Notes: generated by a model from the sequence alone, not told the origin. A stretch of 64,000 bases of DNA from an uncultured Dorea sp. (GCA_910584615.1 CAJUAM010000013.1:5515-69514); one strand, 5' to 3'. Positions 52,135 through 62,378 are shown, counted from the first letter of the stretch. Translations and numbers: made by a program.

Positions 52135-53079
52135 ATGAATAAGTATTACCTTGCTCCATTAGAGGGTATCACAACTTATATTTTTCGTAATGCGTACCAT
52201 AGATGTTTTTATCCTATGGACAAATATTTTACACCTTTTTTAGTCCCCCACAGTAAAAAGGGCTTTAGCGCAAAAGAAAAAAGAGATATTTTGCCTGAGC
52301 ATAATGAAGGACTGTATCTTGTTCCTCAGATTATGAGCAATCATGGGGATGAATGTCTGAAAACTATCGGAAAACTTCAGGTGTATGGGTACAAAGAGAT
52401 CAACCTGAATATGGGATGTCCTTCAAAAACGGTTGTGTCGAAAGGGAGGGGTGCGGGATTTCTTGCGTTTTTGGAGGAGCTTAACTATTTCCTTGATGAA
52501 GTGTTTGAGGGAATCGGGAATACAGACGTGAAGATTTCTATAAAGACCCGCCTTGGCAGAGATGAACCAGAAGAATTCTTCCGTATCTTAGAAATTTACA
52601 ATCAATATCCTCTCAAAGAGCTGATCATTCATCCGAGAGTGCAGAAGGATTTTTATAAGAACACACCAAATGTGGAGATGTTTGGTTATGGAGTAAGCAA
52701 CAGTGCAAATCCGGTCTGCTATAATGGGGATATATTTAGTGTGGAAAAGTATATTGAAGTGAGCAGATGCTTTCCGGATGTGAAGACATTTATGCTTGGA
52801 AGAGGAATCCTGTCAGATCCAGGTCTTTTAAGCCGGATACAGAGGAAAGGAGAAAACGGGAAGGAAGAGATAGAGCTTAAAAGAATCCGGCAGTTTCATG
52901 ATCAGCTTTATGAGGACTACAGGGCTCTTTCAATGGGTGATAAGAATGTCCTGTTTAAAATGAAGGAGATTTGGAGTTATCTGGGACAGTCGTTTCCAGG
53001 GCATGAGAAAGTGCTTAAAAAAATCCGTAAAGCAGAGCGGTTGGAGCAGTATACCGCGGCAGTGGGAGAATTGTTATAA
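52135..53079 (+). CDS. dus: tRNA-dihydrouridine synthase
   Basis: A 314-residue FMN enzyme that reduces uridines in tRNA D-loops. It begins YYLAPLEGITTYIFRNAY and has the catalytic block INLNMGCPSKTVVSKGRGAG with the expected Cys. ISIKTRLGRDEPEEF and LIIHPRVQ (substrate and FMN contacts) and FMLGRGILSDPGLL complete the family signature. It is preceded by GGAGAAGCGCAG. Confidence 0.92.
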   Translation: MNKYYLAPLEGITTYIFRNAYHRCFYPMDKYFTPFLVPHSKKGFSAKEKRDILPEHNEGLYLVPQIMSNHGDECLKTIGKLQVYGYKEINLNMGCPSKTVVSKGRGAGFLAFLEELNYFLDEVFEGIGNTDVKISIKTRLGRDEPEEFFRILEIYNQYPLKELIIHPRVQKDFYKNTPNVEMFGYGVSNSANPVCYNGDIFSVEKYIEVSRCFPDVKTFMLGRGILSDPGLLSRIQRKGENGKEEIELKRIRQFHDQLYEDYRALSMGDKNVLFKMKEIWSYLGQSFPGHEKVLKKIRKAERLEQYTAAVGELL

Positions 53080-53083
53080 AAGC

Positions 53084-53112
53084 TTTACATTTCTGAGGCC
53101 ATGAAATATAAT
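53084..53112 (+). promoter_or_regulatory. Promoter of the ybaK-like gene
   Basis: TTTACA at 53084-53089 and TATAAT at 53107-53112 are separated by 17 bp. Confidence 0.8.
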
Positions 53113-53144
53113 AAAAAAAGTTCTTTGGGAAGGAGATTTGATAT

Positions 53145-53636
53145 ATGGAAGATGTAAAAAAGAAAGTGTATGAAGCATTAGATAAGATGAAGATAAAGTA
53201 TGAGGTGGTGGAGCATGAACCAGTCTATACTATGGAGGATATGGACAGGCTCGGACTTACAAAGAAGGGAACTTTATGCAAGAATCTCTTTCTTCGGGAT
53301 TCCAAGGGTAAAAGACATTTCCTTGTAACTGCTGATGAGAATACGAAGATCGACTTGAAGGCTCTCAGCAAGAAACTTGGAGCCGGGAATTTAAGCTTTG
53401 CTTCTGAGGAGAGACTGGAGAAATATCTGGGACTGAAGCAGGGGAGTGTGACACCTTTTGGACTTATGAATGATACAGACCATGCAGTAGAGTTTTTTAT
53501 TGATAAAAACCTGAGCAGATGTAAAAGTCTGGGAATCCATCCTCTTGAGAATACAGCGACTGTATTTTTGTCTTATAAAGATCTGGATAAGTTTTTGTGG
53601 AATCTTGATGTGGATGTTATTTCGGTGAGATTATAA
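53145..53636 (+). CDS. YbaK/ProX-type aminoacyl-tRNA deacylase
   Basis: A 163-residue YbaK-domain protein that clears mischarged tRNA, probably Ala-tRNA(Pro) or Cys-tRNA(Pro). Family marks are YEVVEHEPVYTMEDMD, then GTLCKNLFLRD with the active-site Lys, and GSVTPFGLMND. AAGGAG precedes the ATG. The chemistry of the mischarged amino acid cannot be set by eye. Confidence 0.88.
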   Translation: MEDVKKKVYEALDKMKIKYEVVEHEPVYTMEDMDRLGLTKKGTLCKNLFLRDSKGKRHFLVTADENTKIDLKALSKKLGAGNLSFASEERLEKYLGLKQGSVTPFGLMNDTDHAVEFFIDKNLSRCKSLGIHPLENTATVFLSYKDLDKFLWNLDVDVISVRL

Positions 53637-53651
53637 TTTATATTTTTTTAA

Positions 53652-53680
53652 TTGCATGTTGCAGTCTCAGGAAGTACAAT
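53652..53680 (+). promoter_or_regulatory. Promoter of the CPBP protease gene
   Basis: TTGCAT at 53652-53657 and TACAAT at 53675-53680 are separated by 17 bp. Confidence 0.65.
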
Positions 53681-53719
53681 GGAGTATATGATAAATATAT
53701 ACGAAATGTGAGGAGTACT

Positions 53720-54709
53720 ATGGAACAACAGCAATATCATTATTCGATGAAACATAGCTCAGCTAAAAAGCCCGAAAGCCGGTTCTTGCGCATCTGGGGG
53801 CCTGTGCTTATTAAGTGGGGGATCGGTATGGGAGTCTCCATGATTGCGATGATGCTTTTTGAGAGCTTTACTATTTTAAAAAAGAGCGGAATAGATATGA
53901 ACGCAGTACAGAATATGACGCAGGTATGGGATATTATCTATCAGAACATGTTGGATATGTCCAAATCAGCAGAACTTGCGGCAGAGGCTGCGGAAGAGAT
54001 GATGAAATATACGACACCTCTTGAAGGGATCGCTGCATTTGTGACAATTCCCGTTCTGATGGTTATGTTCCACAAAGACACGATCCGAGAAAAGATTGCC
54101 GGGGCAGTACCTAATAAGAAAGCAGCGCTTTGGAAATACGGCGGGATTCTTATCATGATATGTGCCATGACATTGGGACTTAATAATCTGATTGAGATCA
54201 GCGGACTTATGTCGGCAAGTGATGGGTATGAAGATACCATGAATGCCCTGTATGCGGCGTCCTTATCCGTGCAGATACTGTGTCTTGGCATTCTTATTCC
54301 GATTTGCGAAGAACTGGTTTTTCGCGGATTGATGTTTAGAAGGCTCCGCCAGGGCAATTCTTTTTTGGCAGCAGCCCTCTATTCATCCGCAGTGTTTGGC
54401 TTTCTGCATGTTAATCTGGTACAGATGTTATATGGCTTTTTGCTTGGGTTTACATTCTGCTATCTGTATGAGAAATACGGCTCAGTGAAAGCCCCTATGT
54501 GTGCGCATATCTCGTCTAATATCTTATCCGTGCTGCTGACGGAAATGAATGCTATGGAGTGGATGTCCCGGGAGCCGGTGCGTATGGGTGTGATCACTGT
54601 TGTGTGTGCCAGCGTGGCATCAACAATGTATGTGCTGATTCAGAGGATTGAAGAAAAACCAGATAAAAAAGAGAAAAAAGAACAAAGTGAGAATCTGACA
54701 GTCATATAA
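53720..54709 (+). CDS. CPBP (CAAX-like) intramembrane metalloprotease
   Basis: A 329-residue membrane protein with several hydrophobic helices and the CPBP motifs: EELVFRGLMFRRL (EExxxR), then FGFLHVNLVQMLYG (FxxxH) and AHISSN. Family members cleave membrane-bound peptides and sometimes confer bacteriocin immunity; the role here is unknown. ATG 53720 follows AGGAG at short spacing; a GTG at 53708 is in frame. A 10-bp terminator stem spans the stop codon. Confidence 0.87.
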   Translation: MEQQQYHYSMKHSSAKKPESRFLRIWGPVLIKWGIGMGVSMIAMMLFESFTILKKSGIDMNAVQNMTQVWDIIYQNMLDMSKSAELAAEAAEEMMKYTTPLEGIAAFVTIPVLMVMFHKDTIREKIAGAVPNKKAALWKYGGILIMICAMTLGLNNLIEISGLMSASDGYEDTMNALYAASLSVQILCLGILIPICEELVFRGLMFRRLRQGNSFLAAALYSSAVFGFLHVNLVQMLYGFLLGFTFCYLYEKYGSVKAPMCAHISSNILSVLLTEMNAMEWMSREPVRMGVITVVCASVASTMYVLIQRIEEKPDKKEKKEQSENLTVI

Positions 54710-54725
54710 GCTGTCAGATTTTTTT
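54692..54725 (+). terminator. Terminator spanning the CPBP protease stop codon
   Basis: AATCTGACAG at 54692-54701 pairs perfectly with CTGTCAGATT at 54711-54720 and is followed by Ts. Confidence 0.9.
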
Positions 54726-54776
54726 GTTCAAACAATTAAATAATCAAATTATCTGACAATTAAGAGGAAGTGATTA

Positions 54777-54805
54777 TTTACAAATGTAACAAAAAGTAGT
54801 ATAGT
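54777..54805 (+). promoter_or_regulatory. Promoter of gltB
   Basis: TTTACA at 54777-54782 and TATAGT at 54800-54805 are 17 bp apart. The leader is about 75 nt and no riboswitch-like structure was recognised. Confidence 0.7.
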
Positions 54806-54886
54806 AATTTCGAAGTGATATTAAAATGAAAGAATGCAGAGCAATATGCAGTATCACAGAGTTGAAAAATAGAAAGGATTTTGGAT

Positions 54887-57800
54887 ATGGGTGAGCGTGA
54901 GACGAGGTGCTGCCGCGGTTTGTACCGTCCGGAATTTGAGCATGACAACTGCGGAATCGGTGCAATTGTAAATATCAAGGGCAAAAAGACCCATGATACA
55001 GTGGCGAATGCATTAAAGATTGTTGAAAATTTGGAACACAGAGCTGGCAAAGATGCCGAAGGTAAGACGGGAGATGGTGTTGGAATCTTGTTACAGATTT
55101 CCCACAGATTTTTCTCTAAGGTCTGTAAGCCTCTCGGTATTTTTTTGGATTCGGATAGAGATTATGGTGTGGGTATGTTTTTCTTCCCGCAGGACGAGCT
55201 TAAGAGGAATCAGGCGAAGAAGATATTTGAAGTAATTGTTAAGAAGGAAGGGATGAAATTTCTCGGATGGAGAGATGTTCCGGTTAAGGCTGAAGTGCTT
55301 GGAAGCCGTGCCGCAGAATGTATGCCTTGTATTATGCAGGGTTTTATAGAGAGACCTGACAGAGTAGACAAAGGGATTGATTTTGACCGGAGGCTTTACG
55401 TGGTGCGCCGTATTTTTGAGCAGAGCAGTGATGATACTTATGTGGCATCTCTTTCAAGCCGCACCATTGCATATAAAGGTATGTTCTTAGTAGGGCAGCT
55501 AAGGTCTTTTTTTGAAGATCTGCAAAGTACTGATTATGATTCTGCTATTGCGCTGGTTCATTCCCGGTTCAGCACCAACACGAACCCAAGCTGGGAGAGA
55601 GCGCATCCGAACCGGCTTATCGTACATAATGGGGAGATTAATACTATCCGCGGAAATGCAGATAAGATGCAGGCCAGAGAAGAGAATATGGAGTCTAAAT
55701 ACCTGAAAGGAGAGCTTCACAAAGTTCTTCCTGCGATCAATATCTCAGGTTCTGATTCGGCAATGCTTGATAATGCTGTTGAATTTATGGTTATGAGCGG
55801 TATGGATCTTCCGCTGGCAGTTATGATCGCGATTCCGGAACCATGGGCGAATATAAAGAACCTGTCCCAGAAGAAGAAAGATTTCTATCAGTATTATGCT
55901 ACGATGATGGAACCATGGGACGGTCCTGCGTCAATTTTGTTTAGTGACGGTGACTGCATGGGGGCGGTTCTTGACAGAAATGGTCTTCGCCCTTCCAGAT
56001 ATTATATTACCGATGATGATACATTGATACTTTCTTCTGAGGTGGGAGTACTTGATATTGAACCGTCGAAGATTATAGTAAAAGAACGGCTCCATCCGGG
56101 GAAAATGATGCTTGTAGATACAATAAAGGGGATAGTGATTGATGATGAAGAGCTGAAGGAAATCTATGCGGACCGTCAGCCTTACGGTGAATGGCTGGAC
56201 AGCAACTTGTTAGAGCTTAAGAACTTAAAAATTCCGAATAAAAGAGTTCCCTCATATTCGAAGGAGGAATGTAAGAGACTCCAGAAAGCATTTGGATATT
56301 CCTATGAAGAGGTTAAGTCTTCTATCCTGAATATGGCGCTAAATGGCAGTGAAGAAACTGCGGCAATGGGAATTGACACACCTTTGGCAGTGCTCTCTGG
56401 TGAACATCAGAATTTATTCGGTTATTTTAAACAATTATTCGCGCAGGTTACAAATCCTCCGATTGACGCGGTTTGTGAGGAGATTGTTACTTCCACTACT
56501 ATTTATATAGGAGAGGATGGAAATCTTCTGGAGGAGAAAGCAGAAAACTGTAAGATGCTTAAAGTAAACAATCCCATACTTACGAATACTGATTTGCTGA
56601 AGATCAAGAATATGAAAGCGGAAGGATTTCAAGTTGCGGAAATCCCGATCGTGTATTATAAAAATTCTAGTCTTGAAAAAGCAATCGATTATTTATTTGT
56701 GGAGGTAGACCGTGCGATAAGAGGCGGGGCGAATATCCTGATCCTCTCTGACAGAGGAGTGGATGAGTATCATGTGGCGATGCCATCGCTGTTGGCGCTG
56801 TCAGGATTGCAGCAGCATCTTGTGCGTACAAAAAAGAGAACTTCTGTGGCGGTCATTCTGGAAACCGGAGAGCCGAGAGAAGTACATCATTTTGCGACGC
56901 TTTTAGGTTACGGAGCCTGTGCGGTTAATCCATACCTTGCCCATGAAACGATCCGCCAGTTGATCGATACGGATATGCTCCATAAAGATTTTTATGCTGC
57001 AGTTGACGATTACAACCAGGCTGTTCTCGGCGGGATTGTGAAGGTTGCTGCTAAAATGGGGATTTCTACCATACAGTCCTATCAGGGCGCGAAGATATTT
57101 GAAGCGATCGGACTTAAGGAAGCATTTATACAAAAATATTTTACTGACACGGTAAGCTGTGTGGGAGGAATCGGGATCAGCGAGATTGCAGAGGATTATG
57201 TGGCGAGGCATTCGGAAGCTTTTGATCCGCTGGGACTTGAAGTTGATTTGTCCCTTAACAGTGTGGGACAGCATAAGTCAAAAAGCGGCGGAGAGAAGCA
57301 TCTTTATAACCCGCAGACCATCCATATGCTTCAGCAGGCAACAAGGCGGGGTGATTACAGGCTGTTTAAGCAGTATACAAAGATGGTGGATGAGGAAGGA
57401 GCGCATATTAATCTGAGAGGTCAACTTGATTTCAATTATCCTGAAAAAGGTGTGCCGATGGAGGAGGTTGAGAGCGTAGATTCTATCGTTACAAGATTTA
57501 AGACTGGCGCGATGTCCTATGGTTCGATTTCCAAGGAGGCACATGAGACACTGGCAATTGCTATGAATCAGATTCATGGTAAATCTAACAGCGGGGAAGG
57601 CGGAGAAGAAATAGAACGGCTTAACAGTGATCGCTGCTCTGCCATCAAGCAGGTTTCGTCAGGGCGGTTCGGTGTGACCTCAAGATACCTTGTAAGTGCA
57701 AAAGAGATCCAGATTAAGATGGCTCAGGGGGCAAAGCCGGGTGAGGGCGGACATCTTCCGGGAGGGAAGGTATATCCGTGGATTGCGAAGACGAGTCATT

Positions 57801-59425
57801 CCACACCGGGAGTCAGCCTGATCTCGCCGCCGCCGCATCACGATATTTATTCTATTGAGGATCTGGCACAGCTTATTTACGATTGTAAAAATGCTAATAA
57901 AGATGCGAGGATTTCTGTAAAGCTTGTATCGGAAGCTGGCGTAGGCACTGTGGCGGCAGGCGTGGCAAAGGCGGGGGCCGGGGTGATCCTGATCTCCGGA
58001 TATGACGGGGGAACAGGCGCGGCGCCAAAAAGTTCCATCCACAATGCAGGGCTCCCGTGGGAACTTGGTCTGGCAGAGACTCATCAGGCGCTGATTCAAA
58101 ACGGCTTGAGGGAGCGGGTAAGAATTGAAACGGACGGTAAGCTTATGAGCGGGCGTGATATAGCGGTTGCCGCTATCTTAGGGGCTGAAGAATTCGGATT
58201 TGCGACAGCTCCGCTTGTTACGATGGGCTGTGTGATGATGCGTGCGTGCAATTTGGATACCTGCCCGGTGGGAGTGGCAACCCAGAATCCGAAACTCCGC
58301 AGAAAATTCACAGGTAAACCAGAGTATGTGGTGAATTTTATGCGTTTTATCGCGGAAAATTTAAGAGAATATATGGCGAAACTTGGTGTCCGTACGATTG
58401 ACGAGCTGGTGGGGAGGACGGATCTTTTGAAAGTAAAGGATGAGCCCCTTTCTGAACGGGCGGCGGCTCTGAATCTGTCCCAGATTCTGTATAATCCGTA
58501 TGAAGGGACGAAGACACCGATGATCTTTAATCCTGAGAAGGCTTTTGATTTTGAACTTGAAAAGACATTGGATGAGAGGATTCTTGTTAAAAAGATGCTT
58601 TTGGCGCTTGATAAGAAGCAGAAAAGAAGCATTGAGGTGGATGTAAGTAATATAAACCGGACTTTTGGAACAATCTTTGGCTCTGAAATCACAAAAAGGT
58701 ATCCAGAAGGGCTTGATGAGGATAGTTATGTAGTAAAGTGTAAAGGAGCCGGAGGTCAGTCTTTCGGGGCATTTATTCCAAAGGGTCTGACACTGGAACT
58801 CGTAGGAGACAGCAACGATTATTTTGGCAAAGGTCTCTCAGGCGGAAAGCTTATCGTCTATCCGCCAAGAGGTGTGAAATATAAACACGATGAGAATATC
58901 ATCATCGGAAATGTGGCGCTTTACGGGGCTACCAGCGGCAAGGCATTCATCAACGGTGTTGCGGGGGAACGTTTCGCGACTCGTAATTCCGGTATGGCTG
59001 TGGTTGTGGAGGGTGTCGGAGATCATGGATGCGAGTATATGACTGGGGGACGTGTTGTGATCCTTGGAAAGACCGGCAGGAACTTTGCGGCAGGAATGAG
59101 CGGAGGAGTTGCTTATGTTCTGGATATGGACAGCAGCCTTTATCAGAACGTGAACAAACAGATGGTGCTGATTCAGAAGGTGACATCAAAATATGATGTT
59201 AATGAATTAAAAGGTATGATCAATGAGCATGTGGCGTACACGAATTCGGAAGTCGGAAAACAGATTTTAGGACGTTTTACAGATTACCTGCCCAGATTCA
59301 AAAAGATCATACCAGTAGATTATGAGAAGATGATGACGAGGATCCTTCAGATGGAGGAACAGGGAATGAGCAGCGAACAGGCAAAGATTGAAGCGTTTTA
59401 TGAGATTAAAGAAGGAAAACTATAG
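54887..59425 (+). CDS. gltB: Glutamate synthase large subunit
   Basis: A 1512-residue NADPH-type glutamate synthase alpha chain. The class-II glutaminase domain starts after a 21-residue propeptide with its nucleophile at Cys22 (EHDNCGIGAIVN). The FMN/synthase domain includes TGAMSYGSISKEAHETLA and KPGEGGHLPGGKV. The 3Fe-4S motif is RACNLDTCPVGVATQ. The C-terminal GXGXG helix domain has GVAGERFATRNSGM. ATG 54887 follows AAAGGA with 8-bp spacing; the longer frame from 54881 needs a TTG. The small subunit gene starts 12 bp downstream. Confidence 0.96.
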   Translation: MGERETRCCRGLYRPEFEHDNCGIGAIVNIKGKKTHDTVANALKIVENLEHRAGKDAEGKTGDGVGILLQISHRFFSKVCKPLGIFLDSDRDYGVGMFFFPQDELKRNQAKKIFEVIVKKEGMKFLGWRDVPVKAEVLGSRAAECMPCIMQGFIERPDRVDKGIDFDRRLYVVRRIFEQSSDDTYVASLSSRTIAYKGMFLVGQLRSFFEDLQSTDYDSAIALVHSRFSTNTNPSWERAHPNRLIVHNGEINTIRGNADKMQAREENMESKYLKGELHKVLPAINISGSDSAMLDNAVEFMVMSGMDLPLAVMIAIPEPWANIKNLSQKKKDFYQYYATMMEPWDGPASILFSDGDCMGAVLDRNGLRPSRYYITDDDTLILSSEVGVLDIEPSKIIVKERLHPGKMMLVDTIKGIVIDDEELKEIYADRQPYGEWLDSNLLELKNLKIPNKRVPSYSKEECKRLQKAFGYSYEEVKSSILNMALNGSEETAAMGIDTPLAVLSGEHQNLFGYFKQLFAQVTNPPIDAVCEEIVTSTTIYIGEDGNLLEEKAENCKMLKVNNPILTNTDLLKIKNMKAEGFQVAEIPIVYYKNSSLEKAIDYLFVEVDRAIRGGANILILSDRGVDEYHVAMPSLLALSGLQQHLVRTKKRTSVAVILETGEPREVHHFATLLGYGACAVNPYLAHETIRQLIDTDMLHKDFYAAVDDYNQAVLGGIVKVAAKMGISTIQSYQGAKIFEAIGLKEAFIQKYFTDTVSCVGGIGISEIAEDYVARHSEAFDPLGLEVDLSLNSVGQHKSKSGGEKHLYNPQTIHMLQQATRRGDYRLFKQYTKMVDEEGAHINLRGQLDFNYPEKGVPMEEVESVDSIVTRFKTGAMSYGSISKEAHETLAIAMNQIHGKSNSGEGGEEIERLNSDRCSAIKQVSSGRFGVTSRYLVSAKEIQIKMAQGAKPGEGGHLPGGKVYPWIAKTSHSTPGVSLISPPPHHDIYSIEDLAQLIYDCKNANKDARISVKLVSEAGVGTVAAGVAKAGAGVILISGYDGGTGAAPKSSIHNAGLPWELGLAETHQALIQNGLRERVRIETDGKLMSGRDIAVAAILGAEEFGFATAPLVTMGCVMMRACNLDTCPVGVATQNPKLRRKFTGKPEYVVNFMRFIAENLREYMAKLGVRTIDELVGRTDLLKVKDEPLSERAAALNLSQILYNPYEGTKTPMIFNPEKAFDFELEKTLDERILVKKMLLALDKKQKRSIEVDVSNINRTFGTIFGSEITKRYPEGLDEDSYVVKCKGAGGQSFGAFIPKGLTLELVGDSNDYFGKGLSGGKLIVYPPRGVKYKHDENIIIGNVALYGATSGKAFINGVAGERFATRNSGMAVVVEGVGDHGCEYMTGGRVVILGKTGRNFAAGMSGGVAYVLDMDSSLYQNVNKQMVLIQKVTSKYDVNELKGMINEHVAYTNSEVGKQILGRFTDYLPRFKKIIPVDYEKMMTRILQMEEQGMSSEQAKIEAFYEIKEGKL

Positions 59426-59437
59426 GAGGTGGGTGAG

Positions 59438-60937
59438 ATGGGAAAACCGACAGGATTTATGGATTATGAAAGGAAGGACGCGCATGCGGAAGATCCATGT
59501 TCAAGAATCACGCATTTTCAGGAATTTCACTTGCCTTTGCCGAGAGAAGAACAGCAGCGTCAGGGAGCGCGGTGTATGTCCTGCGGTGTACCGTTCTGTC
59601 AATCGGGACAGATGATCATGGGGATGGTGAGCGGATGCCCTTTGCACAATCTCATTCCAGAGTGGAATGATCTGATCTATCACGGAAATTGGGAGGAGGC
59701 ATATTTAAGACTGAAAAAAACCAATAATTTTCCTGAATTTACATCAAGAGTATGCCCGGCACTCTGCGAAGCGGCGTGTACCTGCGGACTTAACGGGGAG
59801 GCTGTGTCTGCTAAGGCCAATGAATATGGTATCATTGAATATGCTTATGAAAAAGGATATGCGGACGCGAAGCCGGTAAAGGTGCGTACTGGAAAAAAAG
59901 TTGCGGTCATTGGTTCAGGACCATGCGGTCTTGCGGCGGCAGACCTTTTAAACCGGAGAGGGCACAGTGTGACTGTATTTGAGAGAGAGGACAAGGCAGG
60001 AGGGCTTCTGCGCTATGGAATCCCCAATATGAAATTGGAAAAACAAATCATTGACCGTAAGATCAAGATCATGGAGGAAGAAGGAATTATTTTTGAGACG
60101 AACTGTAATATAGGGATGGAGAAAAAAGCAGATTCTGTTATAAAAGAGTTTGACCGGGTAATATTATGCTGCGGTGCATCGAAGCCAAGAGATATCAATG
60201 TTGCCGGGAGAGAGGCAAAGGGCATTTATTTTGCGGTAGATTTTTTAAAATCTACTACGAAGGCACTCTGGGAAAATGATATGAAGTTAAAAGACGGTAC
60301 TTACATTTCCGCAAAAGGGAAAAAAGTGATGGTTATCGGAGGCGGTGATACAGGGAATGACTGTGTGGGAACTTCTATGAGGCACGGAGCGAAGTCTGTG
60401 CTCCAACTTGAAATGATGCCTAAGGCGCCGGATGAGAGAACGGCCATGAATCCGTGGCCGGAGTGGCCGGGAGTAAGCAAGACGGATTACGGTCAGGAAG
60501 AGGCAGCGGCGGTATTTGGAACTGATCCGAGAGTGTATCAGACAACTGTGAAAGAATTCCACAAGGATAAAAATAACAATGTCTGTAAAGCGACACTGGT
60601 GAAGCTTGAGCCAAAAAATGATGAAAAGACCGGACGGGTGATAATGGAGGAAGTTGTTGGAAGCAAATATACGGTGGATGTTGATCTTGTCCTGATCGCC
60701 GCAGGATTTCTCGGAAGTGAGGCGTATGTAACGGAAGCTTTCGGCGTAGCAGTGGATACCAGGTCTAACGTGACAACGCCAGAAGGAGGGTTTAATACAA
60801 ATGTGGAAAATGTATTTACAGCAGGCGATATGAGAAGAGGACAGTCTCTTGTAGTGTGGGCGATCAGAGAGGGCCGTGAAGCGGCAAGAGAAGTCGATAT
60901 CAGTCTGATGGGATATACGAATCTGAATATACAGTGA
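59438..60937 (+). CDS. gltD: Glutamate synthase small subunit
   Basis: A 499-residue FAD- and NADPH-binding partner of GltB. The N-terminal Fe-S region has ARCMSCGVPFCQSG and CPALCEAACTCG. FAD-binding is KKVAVIGSGPCGLAAADL, NADPH-binding is KKVMVIGGGDTGNDCVG, and the C-terminal FAD block is FTAGDMRRGQSLVVWAIREG. AGGAGG at 59424-59429 sits 8 bp before ATG 59438. The gene is cotranscribed with gltB and dsdA. Confidence 0.96.
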   Translation: MGKPTGFMDYERKDAHAEDPCSRITHFQEFHLPLPREEQQRQGARCMSCGVPFCQSGQMIMGMVSGCPLHNLIPEWNDLIYHGNWEEAYLRLKKTNNFPEFTSRVCPALCEAACTCGLNGEAVSAKANEYGIIEYAYEKGYADAKPVKVRTGKKVAVIGSGPCGLAAADLLNRRGHSVTVFEREDKAGGLLRYGIPNMKLEKQIIDRKIKIMEEEGIIFETNCNIGMEKKADSVIKEFDRVILCCGASKPRDINVAGREAKGIYFAVDFLKSTTKALWENDMKLKDGTYISAKGKKVMVIGGGDTGNDCVGTSMRHGAKSVLQLEMMPKAPDERTAMNPWPEWPGVSKTDYGQEEAAAVFGTDPRVYQTTVKEFHKDKNNNVCKATLVKLEPKNDEKTGRVIMEEVVGSKYTVDVDLVLIAAGFLGSEAYVTEAFGVAVDTRSNVTTPEGGFNTNVENVFTAGDMRRGQSLVVWAIREGREAAREVDISLMGYTNLNIQ

Positions 60938-60948
60938 GGAGGGATAAC

Positions 60949-62265
60949 ATGAGAGAAGATTACAAAGTTCTGCCGGTCGTACAAAAGCTCTCTAAAGAAG
61001 AACAAATCGTGTGGATCAATCAAAAAAAGATTCCATTTGCGCAGTGCAGTCTTAAGATTGGCATGTCAGATATTGACGAAGCGGAAGCCCGTCTGCAGAG
61101 ATTCGCCCCGTTTATCATGAAGTGCTTTCCTGAGACAGGAAAAGAGAATGGTATTATCGAATCAATATTAACTCCGATACCAAAGATGCAAAAACATCTT
61201 GAAGAGACTTATAAGGTGCGTATACCGGGGAAATTAATGCTTAAGCAGGACAGTCATCTTGCTATCGCAGGCTCTATTAAGGCACGCGGCGGTATCTATG
61301 AGGTGCTTAAGCATACGGAGGAGCTTGCGCTTGAGGCCGGGCTGCTTACTGTTCAGGATGATTATACAAAACTTGCAGAACCAAAGTGCAGACAGTTTTT
61401 CAATCAGTATACGATACAGGTTGGCTCTACGGGCAATCTTGGATTAAGTATCGGGATAGCCAGCGCGGCAGTGGGCTATAAAGTGATGGTACATATGTCT
61501 GCAGATGCGCGGCAGTGGAAAAAGGATATGCTGAGAAAGCATGGCGTCACGGTTGTTGAGTATGAGTCCGATTACAGCGAGGCAGTAAAAGAAGGACGGA
61601 GACTTTCTTTAAAAGATCCTAAAAGTTATTTTATAGATGATGAAAATTCGGTTAATCTTTTCATGGGTTATGCAGTAGCAGCAAAGCGTTTGAAAAAACA
61701 ACTAAATGAGCAGCAGATCCTTGTAGATGAAAACCACCCGCTGTTTGTCTACCTTCCCTGCGGGGTAGGCGGAGCGCCCGGCGGAATCACTTTCGGACTC
61801 AAAGAAATATGGGGTGATAATGTACACTGCTTTTTTGTAGAACCTGTTAAGGCCCCGGCAATGCTTCTTGGTATGGCAACTGGCCTGCACAATGATATCT
61901 GTGTTCAGGACATTGGACTGACCGGTCTCACCCACGCGGACGGACTGGCGGTGGGCCGTCCTTCCGGCTTTGTAGGAAATGTAATGGAACCTCTCCTTTC
62001 CGGGGAATTTACACTGGAAGATAAGTGGCTATACGAATATATGCGTGCTCTGACAGATACAGAAGAAATATTCTTAGAACCAAGTGCATGTGCTGCGTTC
62101 GAAGGCCCTATAAAATTGCTGGCATATGAGGAAACAAAGGAATACATAGAACGAAACGGTATGGGAAATATTATGGAAACTGCATCCCATATTGCCTGGG
62201 CAACGGGCGGCAGTTTAGTTCCCGAAGAGATACGCAGAGAATATAAAGATACGTACCTTGATTAA
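60949..62265 (+). CDS. dsdA: D-serine ammonia-lyase
   Basis: A 438-residue PLP enzyme converting D-serine to pyruvate and ammonia. The PLP lysine is K111 in GSIKARGGIYEVL, with STGNLGLSIGIASA as the phosphate-binding loop and PCGVGGAPGGITFGL further on. ATG 60949 follows GGAGGG. It is 11 bp after gltD, so ammonia release and assimilation are co-expressed. DsdA-type enzymes may also act on other D-amino acids. Confidence 0.93.
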   Translation: MREDYKVLPVVQKLSKEEQIVWINQKKIPFAQCSLKIGMSDIDEAEARLQRFAPFIMKCFPETGKENGIIESILTPIPKMQKHLEETYKVRIPGKLMLKQDSHLAIAGSIKARGGIYEVLKHTEELALEAGLLTVQDDYTKLAEPKCRQFFNQYTIQVGSTGNLGLSIGIASAAVGYKVMVHMSADARQWKKDMLRKHGVTVVEYESDYSEAVKEGRRLSLKDPKSYFIDDENSVNLFMGYAVAAKRLKKQLNEQQILVDENHPLFVYLPCGVGGAPGGITFGLKEIWGDNVHCFFVEPVKAPAMLLGMATGLHNDICVQDIGLTGLTHADGLAVGRPSGFVGNVMEPLLSGEFTLEDKWLYEYMRALTDTEEIFLEPSACAAFEGPIKLLAYEETKEYIERNGMGNIMETASHIAWATGGSLVPEEIRREYKDTYLD

Positions 62266-62310
62266 GCGGGCAGGGAAGAAGTTTGATTTCCGCGTGATTA
62301 ATACGGCAAT

Positions 62311-62339
62311 TTGTACAGAAAAAGGAACAAAATTATACC
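62311..62339 (+). promoter_or_regulatory. First candidate promoter of nifJ
   Basis: TTGTAC at 62311-62316 and TATACC at 62334-62339 are separated by 17 bp. Confidence 0.6.
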
Positions 62340-62349
62340 GAAGTATCAC

Positions 62350-62378
62350 TAGACTTTTATCCTTTGGGGGACTATAAT
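62350..62378 (+). promoter_or_regulatory. Second candidate promoter of nifJ
   Basis: TAGACT at 62350-62355 and a perfect TATAAT at 62373-62378 are 17 bp apart, so two starts may drive this highly expressed gene. Confidence 0.65.
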
